DNA of 33,793 bases, from the NCBI GenBank assembly GCA_947451875.1, contig CANGBE010000002.1, positions 1 through 33,793 on the forward strand. The letters run 5' to 3'. The number at the start of each line of letters is the position of its first letter. The stretch's first letter is position 1. Origin of the DNA: Sphingomonadaceae bacterium. GTDB taxonomy: Bacteria; Pseudomonadota; Alphaproteobacteria; Sphingomonadales; Sphingomonadaceae. The position numbers were made by a program, and so were the translations under genes. The notes under the pieces were generated by a model. That model saw only the letters and a program-made list of their open reading frames with translations, was not told the DNA's origin and did not search any database. This document shows, piece after piece, positions 27,347 through 33,793 of this stretch.

Positions 27347-29316
27347 TTTGGCTCCCGTGGCAGGGCGAAGGCAGTGATCGTGTCGGAGGCGAGCGGGCTG
27401 TCGAGGAAGCTGCCGCCGGTCGAAGTGATCGTCACGAACTGGCGACCATCGCTGCCTTTGTAGGTGATCGGCGTGGCATGGGCGGCGGCCTCAAGCTTTA
27501 CCTCCCACAGCATCTTGCCGGTGCTGGTGGCAAAGGCGCGAAAGCGCGAATCGTCGCTGGCCCCGATGAAGGTGAGGCCGCTCGCGGTAGTGATCGAGCC
27601 GCCGATATTGGGCCGCCCGGTCAGGCGCTTGCCCTCGGGCAGGCTGTCGGTCACGCCGAGCGGAACCTGCCAGACGATCTTGCCGGTATTGACGTTGACC
27701 GCGCTCAGTCGGCCCCACGGGGTCTTCTGGCACATGAGTTTTGTGCCTTCCATCTGGAAGCGCCCGCTCACCGGCCCGCGCTCATAGGGAAGCGCGCCTT
27801 TGGAGGGCACCAGCGAGGTTACCTGTCCCAGATCGCTGGTGTTGACTATCAGCAGGCCTCTGTCGGGATCATAGCTCATCCCGCCCCAGTTTGCGCCGCC
27901 CTGCAGGCCGGGGAAGCTGATCGTAACTTCGTTGAAGCGCACCGGCACATAGAGACCGCCGGACACCATCTTGTTGGCGGCGATCCAAGCCTCGCAGCCA
28001 GCCTTAAGCTCGGGCGTGACATCGGCCACATCGCCCGGGGCAAAGTTTGTGCGAGCCAGCGGCGGGGTAATCTTGGGGTAAGGCTGGGTTGGTGCCGCCG
28101 CTTCGCCTGGAACATCGCTAGCCGGAACCTTCCGATATTCCACCGGCAGGATCGGCTTGCCCGTGACCCGGTTGAGCACGAACAGCAGCGCGTTCTTGGA
28201 TACGATTCCTACGGCGGGAACTGACTTCCCGCCCACCTTTGCATCGAACAGGATCGGCGGGGCTTGCAGGTCATTGTCCCAGATATCATGGCGGACTGCC
28301 TGAAAGTGCCAGAGGTATTTGCCGGTCCTGGCATCGGCCGCAACCAGCGAGGTGCCGAACAGGTTGTCGCCCTTGCGGTCACCACCATAGCGGTCAAACG
28401 CCGGGGCGCCGAAGGGCATATAGACGATGCCGCGCGCCGCATCGACGGTGAGAAAGCCCCATGAATTGACCCCGCTACGCCGCTCAGCGCTGCCCGGAGC
28501 CCATGTTTCGTAGCCCTTCTCACCCTTGTGCGGCACCGAGTGGAAGGTCCAGACCAGCTTGCCCGTTCGAACATCCCAAGCGCGGACATCGCCAGCCGCG
28601 CCCAGCGGCGGGAACTCCTGAACTGCCGCGCCGGTAATCACCAGATCGCCATAGACGATCGGCGGAGAGGTCATGCCATAGAAGCGCGCCTGCGCGCCGT
28701 TCAGCACTTCAGGCGTTTTCAGATCGACGATGCCGTGGTCACCAAAGCCCTCTGCGAAAGCGCCAGTCGCCGCGACAAGCGCGATCAGGCGGCCATCGCG
28801 GGTGCCGAAAACGATGCGGGCCGGCGTAGCGGCGTCACCCGGCCAGTATTCCACCCCGCGCAGGCTTGGCTGGCCATCGCCGCCAATCGGTGTGGCCCAT
28901 AGCTCGGAACCGGTGGCCGGATCGAGCGCGACCACGCGGCCATAGGGGGTGGAGATGAACATGCGCCCACCGACAACCAGCGGCGTGACTTGGGATCCGG
29001 CAAAGCGCGAGCGGCGGCGCGAGATATTCGGCGCTCCACCAGCGCCTGCGCCAATCCCCTCGGCAGCGCGCTGGGCATCGGCATTGGCATCGGGTGTGGC
29101 GGCGGCGGGAATCGCTGGCGGCTTCATATGATAGACCCATGCCGGCCCAAGGCTGGCAACGTTGGTCGGAGTGATTTCCTTGAGCGGAGAGTGGCGCTGG
29201 CCGCCTTTGTCATGGCCATAGGTTGCCCAGTCACCATTGGCATCGGCTAAAGCTGGGGCGGAAAGCAGCGCTGAGCCCAGCAGCACGGCCTTCAGACTTT
29301 TCAAGCCTGCTCGCAT
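27343..29316 (-). CDS. PQQ-dependent dehydrogenase (quinoprotein, glucose/quinate dehydrogenase-like, periplasmic)
   Basis: 657 aa; signal peptide; GDWATYGHDKGGQRHSPLKEITPTNVASLGPAWVYHM, repeated beta-propeller blades, TPWGRLSAVNVNTGKIVWQVPLG; no multi-TM N-terminal domain visible. Confidence 0.9.
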   Translation of the reverse strand: MRAGLKSLKAVLLGSALLSAPALADANGDWATYGHDKGGQRHSPLKEITPTNVASLGPAWVYHMKPPAIPAAATPDANADAQRAAEGIGAGAGGAPNISRRRSRFAGSQVTPLVVGGRMFISTPYGRVVALDPATGSELWATPIGGDGQPSLRGVEYWPGDAATPARIVFGTRDGRLIALVAATGAFAEGFGDHGIVDLKTPEVLNGAQARFYGMTSPPIVYGDLVITGAAVQEFPPLGAAGDVRAWDVRTGKLVWTFHSVPHKGEKGYETWAPGSAERRSGVNSWGFLTVDAARGIVYMPFGAPAFDRYGGDRKGDNLFGTSLVAADARTGKYLWHFQAVRHDIWDNDLQAPPILFDAKVGGKSVPAVGIVSKNALLFVLNRVTGKPILPVEYRKVPASDVPGEAAAPTQPYPKITPPLARTNFAPGDVADVTPELKAGCEAWIAANKMVSGGLYVPVRFNEVTISFPGLQGGANWGGMSYDPDRGLLIVNTSDLGQVTSLVPSKGALPYERGPVSGRFQMEGTKLMCQKTPWGRLSAVNVNTGKIVWQVPLGVTDSLPEGKRLTGRPNIGGSITTASGLTFIGASDDSRFRAFATSTGKMLWEVKLEAAAHATPITYKGSDGRQFVTITSTGGSFLDSPLASDTITAFALPREPK

Positions 29317-29341
29317 GACTTAACTCTCCCTTTTCCTTTTA

Positions 29342-29357
29342 TGGACTAGTTCGTACA
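29342..29357. promoter_or_regulatory. Candidate TetR operator TGGAC-tagttc-GTACA
   Basis: One-mismatch version of TGTAC-N6-GTACA in the divergent PQQ dehydrogenase/dehydroquinase intergenic region. Confidence 0.6.
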
Positions 29358-29428
29358 TAAATCTTTCCATGGCAAGGCCAATCGGATATGCCAAGGTGTA
29401 GCCGTGTGAAACAAACGGTATCTGGAGA

Positions 29429-29884
29429 ATGAATGTGGGCGGGACAATTCTGGTTCTCAACGGACCCAACCTGAACCTTCTGGGCGAACGCGAACCGGCG
29501 ATCTACGGGCATGATACGCTCGCCGATGTCGAAGCGGCGTGCCGGGCAGAGGCTGCTGCAGCGGGCTATGAGATCGATTTCCGCCAGACTAACGCCGAGC
29601 ATGAAATGGTCGACTGGATTCAGGCGGGGCGCAAGGGGCTGGCTGGGATCGTCATCAATCCGGCTGCCTTCACTTATGCCGCCTATCCGATCCTTGATGC
29701 GCTTAAACTCGTCGATTGCCCGGTGGTGGAAGTGCATATCTCAAACATTCATCGGCGCGAGGCCGAGTGGCGCTCGAAGTCGATTATGACGCAGGTGGTG
29801 ACTGGGATCATCTCGGGGCTTGGCGTCAATGGCTATCCGCTCGCCGTGCGCCACATCATCACGGCGCGGAGCCGCGCGGTATGA
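29429..29884 (+). CDS. Type II 3-dehydroquinate dehydratase homolog (divergent, probably catabolic)
   Basis: 151 aa; LNGPNLNLLGEREPAIYG, HEMVDWIQAGRKGLAGIVINPAAFTYAAYPILDALK, VEVHISNIHRREAEWRSKS; strong AroQ family match with altered substrate loop. Confidence 0.88.
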   Translation: MNVGGTILVLNGPNLNLLGEREPAIYGHDTLADVEAACRAEAAAAGYEIDFRQTNAEHEMVDWIQAGRKGLAGIVINPAAFTYAAYPILDALKLVDCPVVEVHISNIHRREAEWRSKSIMTQVVTGIISGLGVNGYPLAVRHIITARSRAV

Positions 29885-31161
29885 GCGGGGCGACGATGAA
29901 GCCCAGCCGTGCCCGGCTTACCGTGCTGGCGCTGATCTCTGTCGCGACGCTGATCAACTATCTTGACCGCTCAGTGATGGGTGTTGCCAAGCCCGAACTG
30001 GTCAAGGATCTGCACATCTCGCCCGAAGTGATGGGGCTGATCTTCTCGGCCTTCTCGTGGACCTATGCGCTGGCGCAGATTCCCGGCGGTTATGTCATAG
30101 ACAAGCTGGGCACCCGGCTGACCTATGCCCTGTCGCTCGGCCTCTGGTCGCTGGCGACGGCGGTGCATGGCCTGATGACCAGCGTTGCCGGTCTGGTTTC
30201 CGCGCGTCTGGCGCTGGGCATTGCCGAAGCACCTTGCTTCCCCGCCAACAGCCGCGTGCTGAGCACCTGGTTCCCGCAGCAGGAACGCGCCAAGGCCACC
30301 GGCGTCTATACGGTCGGCGAATATATCGGCCTTGGCATGCTGATCCCGGTGCTTGGCTGGATCATGGCGCACTATGGCTGGCGCTCGCTATTCTATGTCG
30401 TTGGCGCCATCGGCATCATCTTTGCCTTCATTTTCCACCGCCTCTATCGCGATCCGCAGGACAGCAAGTCGGTCAATCAGGCCGAGCTGGATCTGATCGC
30501 GGCGGGCGGCGGATTCACCGCAGGTTCCGCCAGCAACGCCTTCAGTTGGTCCATGGTGCGCAAACTGGTGACCACGCGGCAAATTGCCGGGGCGTCGATC
30601 GGGCAGTTCTGCAGCAACTCGACGCTGGTGTTCTTCCTCACCTGGTTCCCCAGCTACCTCGCCGAAGAGCGCGGCATGACATTCATCAAGGCGGGCTTCA
30701 TGGTCTCGCTGCCTTACCTTGGTGCATCGCTGGGTGTGCTGCTCGGCGGTATCTTTTCCGACTGGCTGATTCGTCGCACCGGCTCACCGACGATTGGCCG
30801 CAAGGTGCCGATCATCACCGGGCTGCTGCTCTGTGCCTCAATGATTAGCGCCAACTTCCTTGAGAGCAACGAGGCAGTGATCGCGGTCATGTCTGTTGCC
30901 TTCTTCGGACAGGGCCTCGCCGGCCTCGGCTGGACACTACTGTCAGACGTTGCACCAAAGGAAATGATGGGGCTGACGGGCGGTCTGTTCAACTTTTTCA
31001 CCAACCTCGCGGGCATCATCACCCCGCTGGTCGTTGGTTTCGTGGTTGGCGCGACCGGCAGTTTCTATGGCGCGCTTGCCTATATTGGCGCGCTCGGGGT
31101 GATCGGCGCTGCGGCCTATATATTTGTGCTGGGTCCGGTGGAGCGAGTGGTTATCGATTGA
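29881..31161 (+). CDS. MFS transporter (ACS family; sugar acid/aromatic or alicyclic acid type)
   Basis: ORF 29716-31161; ATG at 29881 overlaps the dehydroquinase stop (ATGA); LINYLDRSVMGVAKPELVKDLHISPEVMGLIFSAFSWTYALAQIPGGYVIDKLGTR, GIAEAPCFPANSRVLSTWFPQQERAKATG. Confidence 0.88.
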   Translation: MSGATMKPSRARLTVLALISVATLINYLDRSVMGVAKPELVKDLHISPEVMGLIFSAFSWTYALAQIPGGYVIDKLGTRLTYALSLGLWSLATAVHGLMTSVAGLVSARLALGIAEAPCFPANSRVLSTWFPQQERAKATGVYTVGEYIGLGMLIPVLGWIMAHYGWRSLFYVVGAIGIIFAFIFHRLYRDPQDSKSVNQAELDLIAAGGGFTAGSASNAFSWSMVRKLVTTRQIAGASIGQFCSNSTLVFFLTWFPSYLAEERGMTFIKAGFMVSLPYLGASLGVLLGGIFSDWLIRRTGSPTIGRKVPIITGLLLCASMISANFLESNEAVIAVMSVAFFGQGLAGLGWTLLSDVAPKEMMGLTGGLFNFFTNLAGIITPLVVGFVVGATGSFYGALAYIGALGVIGAAAYIFVLGPVERVVID

Positions 31162-31196
31162 GCTGCGTCCCTAAGGGAAAATGAAACCGGCTTGAC

Positions 31197-31226
31197 ATGT
31201 ACTGATTGGTACATGTACCGTTCAGT
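31197..31226. promoter_or_regulatory. Candidate TetR operator TGTAC-tgattg-GTACA nested with a 26-bp palindrome
   Basis: TGTAC-N6-GTACA at 31198-31213; overlapping near-perfect palindrome ACTGATTGGTACA/TGTACCGTTCAGT at 31201-31226 (11/13 arm match); immediately 3' of TTGACA (31192-31197). Confidence 0.7.
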
Positions 31227-31276
31227 TAACTGTGAGGGAACACCCGCAGTCATTCACCCACGGGAGGGGACCAATA

Positions 31277-33793
31277 ATGAACTCGAAGATCCGCTTCGCG
31301 GCGAACTCGTCGCTTGTCGCCATCGGCCTCGTATGGAGCGCCGCCGCTTTCGCGCAGGCCAAGCCTGCTGCTGATGATCAGGCCGCCGATGATGCCGCCG
31401 CGACCAAGGAAATCGTCGTTACCGGCTCGAGCATCAAGGGCGTTGCTCCGGTTGGTTCGAACCTCGTCACTGTCGGCAAGGATGACATCGCCAAGCTGGG
31501 CGCCAACACTGTCCAGCAGGTGCTGAAGTCGGTTCCCGCCGTTGTCGGTCTCAACAGCCCAGGCCAAGGCGGCTTCGGTTCGTTTGACGGCGCGGGCACC
31601 AATGCCCCGACCATCCATAGCCTTGGCGCTTCGGCTTCGAACTCCACGCTGATCCTGCTCAACGGCCACCGCATGCCAGTTGGTGGCGCGAACCACGTGC
31701 TCGCCGATCCCAACATCGTTCCGCCGATGATGCTGCAGCGCGTGGAAGTTCTTTCGGACGGCGCCTCGTCGGTTTACGGATCTGACGCCGTTGCCGGTGT
31801 TATTAACTTCATCACCCGCCGCGATCTCGATGGCTTTGAAGTCAACCTGCAGAAGGGCTTTGGCAAGCAGTATGGCACGATCAACGCCGGTCTGGTTGCC
31901 GGCAAGAAGTGGGATACCGGCTCGGTTATCTTCGGCTATGCCTATTCCAACCGCGACAACCTGAGCGCGGGCGACCGCTCGTTCATGGACCCTAACCTGG
32001 TTTCGCGCGGCGGTTTCAACTTCCGTGACAACTTCTGCGGCCCCAGCGCGTCGATCACCACAGGTGGCCGCACCTACTACACACCTTATGGCGCGGGCGG
32101 CGTCAACGGCGTAGCCTATGTTCCGGCGGCAACCGGCACCGCCGTGGCCAATCAGAACGGGCAGTGCGAATACCACAGCGCCTGGGATTTGATTCCGTCG
32201 GAAGTGCGCCACAATGCGATGGTCAGCGTCCAGCAGGAAGTTGGCGATTCGCTCAAGCTGACTGGCGATATTGTCTATTCAAATCGCAAGAACGTGCAGC
32301 GCGTTTCGCGCGGCAATGCGACCGGAACGATCTTCGCTTCGGGCGCTCCCACTGGCCAGTCGAACAATCCATTTGCAACTGCGGCCTTCAACGCACTTAA
32401 CGCGGCCGAACTGGCGCGTTGGGTTGGTCTCGGCGGCACCAATACATCGGGAAACTTTGTTCCGATCACTTCGGCTGCAGTCAACTTCAACGCTGATACG
32501 CTGATGGGCCCCGGCGCCAAGATCGTCGGCAAGGATGAGACGTTCTATGCCCGTCTCGATGCTGAATATGCGATCAATGATGCATGGCATGTCAATCTGG
32601 GTGGATCGCTAAGCCGTGATCAGTCGTCGGTTGAATCGCTCAACCGCCTGAACGCCAGCGGCTTCCAGCTGGCCCTTAATGGCAAGGCTTCTGCGGTTAT
32701 CAACGGTGTGGCAAACACTGTCAGCCAGACGCTCACTGCAGCCAATGCCATCGACGTATTTGGCGGCGGTGGCACTTCAGCGGCAACGCTGGCTGGCCTC
32801 GCAGACTCGCGCGTTTACCAGATCGGCGACATGACGCTGTTCAACGCCTACGGCAAGATTGACGGCGAGCTGTTCGAACTGCCCGGCGGCAAGGCCAAGA
32901 TCGCCATCGGCGGCGAATATTCGAAGTACTCGCTTGAGCAGAACACGGTTCAGCCGAACGGCTTGGGCGCTGCCTCGTTCAACTCGCTGGCCTATGTCCT
33001 GCACTATGGCCGCAATGTAAAATCGGGCTATGCTGAGCTTTACCTGCCGCTGGTTGGTCCGGAGCAGAACATACCTGGCATCTACAAGCTCGACATCAAC
33101 CTTTCGGGCCGCACTGATAGCTACAGCGACGTTGGCAGCACGACCAATCCCAAGATCGCCGCCAACTGGGAAGTGATCGAAGGTATTCGTTTGCGCGGCA
33201 ACTGGGCCAAGAGCTTTGTTGCTCCCGCGCTAACCTCGGTCGGTTCGAACGCAGTGGGCCGCACGGGTGAATCGAGCTTCACAACCTCGGGTAATGTTAC
33301 CCTGCCTTACTCGATCTTCCCGAATGCCGCAGCAGCAGCTGGCGCAGGCTGCGTTTCCACGGCGACGTCTTGCACGATCAACGGAGCCAACTTCGGCATT
33401 CAGATCAACGGCGGCAATGGCGCTCTGGTTCCGCAGAAGGGCAAGGCCTGGTCAATCGGTCTGGATATCGCACCGCCATCGCTGCGTGGCCTGCGCATTT
33501 CGGTCACCTATTGGAACAACAAGCTGACCGGCGGCGTCACGGCTCCGGCTCTGTCGCTGATCACCAGCTCGTCGGCCCTGTCCCAGTTCCTCACCGTCTA
33601 TCCCACCGGCGCTACGGCAGCCCAGATTGCCGCAGCTACGGCAACCTTGCCGCAGACCGGCGTAGTTGGCGGTGGCGCCGGTTCCAGCGTCAGCGGTACG
33701 GTCAACCCGATCTACTTCATCTACTCGAACCAGCAGCAGAACGTGCTCAACCTCGATGTCTCTGGCGTCGACGTTTCGGCATCCTACAAGCTG
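31277..33793 (+). CDS. TonB-dependent receptor, C-terminally truncated by the window edge
   Basis: Reads MNSKIRFAANSSLVAIGLVWSAAAFAQAKPAADDQ... EIVVTGSSIKGVAPVGSNLVTVGKDDIAKLGANTVQQVLKSVPAVVG... VEVLSDGASSVYGSDAVAGVINFITRRDLDGFEV plug domain followed by barrel. Confidence 0.93.
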   Translation, partial: MNSKIRFAANSSLVAIGLVWSAAAFAQAKPAADDQAADDAAATKEIVVTGSSIKGVAPVGSNLVTVGKDDIAKLGANTVQQVLKSVPAVVGLNSPGQGGFGSFDGAGTNAPTIHSLGASASNSTLILLNGHRMPVGGANHVLADPNIVPPMMLQRVEVLSDGASSVYGSDAVAGVINFITRRDLDGFEVNLQKGFGKQYGTINAGLVAGKKWDTGSVIFGYAYSNRDNLSAGDRSFMDPNLVSRGGFNFRDNFCGPSASITTGGRTYYTPYGAGGVNGVAYVPAATGTAVANQNGQCEYHSAWDLIPSEVRHNAMVSVQQEVGDSLKLTGDIVYSNRKNVQRVSRGNATGTIFASGAPTGQSNNPFATAAFNALNAAELARWVGLGGTNTSGNFVPITSAAVNFNADTLMGPGAKIVGKDETFYARLDAEYAINDAWHVNLGGSLSRDQSSVESLNRLNASGFQLALNGKASAVINGVANTVSQTLTAANAIDVFGGGGTSAATLAGLADSRVYQIGDMTLFNAYGKIDGELFELPGGKAKIAIGGEYSKYSLEQNTVQPNGLGAASFNSLAYVLHYGRNVKSGYAELYLPLVGPEQNIPGIYKLDINLSGRTDSYSDVGSTTNPKIAANWEVIEGIRLRGNWAKSFVAPALTSVGSNAVGRTGESSFTTSGNVTLPYSIFPNAAAAAGAGCVSTATSCTINGANFGIQINGGNGALVPQKGKAWSIGLDIAPPSLRGLRISVTYWNNKLTGGVTAPALSLITSSSALSQFLTVYPTGATAAQIAAATATLPQTGVVGGGAGSSVSGTVNPIYFIYSNQQQNVLNLDVSGVDVSASYKL

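Noticed and set aside
27343-29316. Assigning the PQQ enzyme firmly as glucose dehydrogenase or as quinate dehydrogenase
   Set aside because: Family is clear but substrate cannot be read from the sequence; kept as PQQ dehydrogenase with quinate only as hypothesis
31250-32212. 320-aa minus-strand ORF antisense to the second TonB receptor
   Set aside because: Sense frame stays open for the whole 2.5 kb with plug-domain motifs; the antisense ORF is a shadow
1-33793. CRISPR arrays, tRNA/rRNA, insertion sequences, integrase or phage genes
   Set aside because: None recognised on either strand; the window looks like ordinary catabolic accessory DNA without mobile-element hallmarks

Overview
High-GC, tightly packed catabolic island with sphingomonad-like (alphaproteobacterial) character; the taxon is inferred from protein style only. 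It reads as three adjoining modules for plant cell wall and plant phenolic compounds. (1) ~0.3-14.8 kb, pectin/hexuronate: TonB-dependent receptor, acetylesterase-like hydrolase, PL1-type pectate lyase, Tat-exported type-B carboxylesterase, KDG kinase, KduD-like SDR, RpiB/LacAB-family isomerase, LacI regulator, altronate dehydratase (UxaA), a 2-keto-4-pentenoate hydratase/FAH-family protein and a hexuronate-type MFS transporter. A PutA follows. (2) ~18.5-24.2 kb, hydroxycinnamate: vanillin-type aldehyde dehydrogenase, exported DUF3237 protein, amidohydrolase-2, MarR regulator, feruloyl-CoA hydratase/lyase and feruloyl-CoA synthetase-like ligase. (3) ~24.3 kb to the end: TetR regulator, exported esterase, small cytochrome c, ThuA-like protein, PQQ dehydrogenase, divergent type II dehydroquinase homolog, MFS transporter and a second TonB receptor (truncated by the window). 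The main new observation is three distinct families of repeated palindromic operator-like sites, each confined to one module: TGACACCGGT(T/G)-type (5 sites), TTGCTAT-N5-ATAGC (3 sites) and TGTAC-N6-GTACA (3 sites). They define three candidate regulons. The third regulon is a coherent candidate for uptake and cleavage of hydroxycinnamoyl-quinate (chlorogenate-like) esters, but this is a hypothesis. No RNA genes, CRISPR arrays or insertion sequences were recognised.
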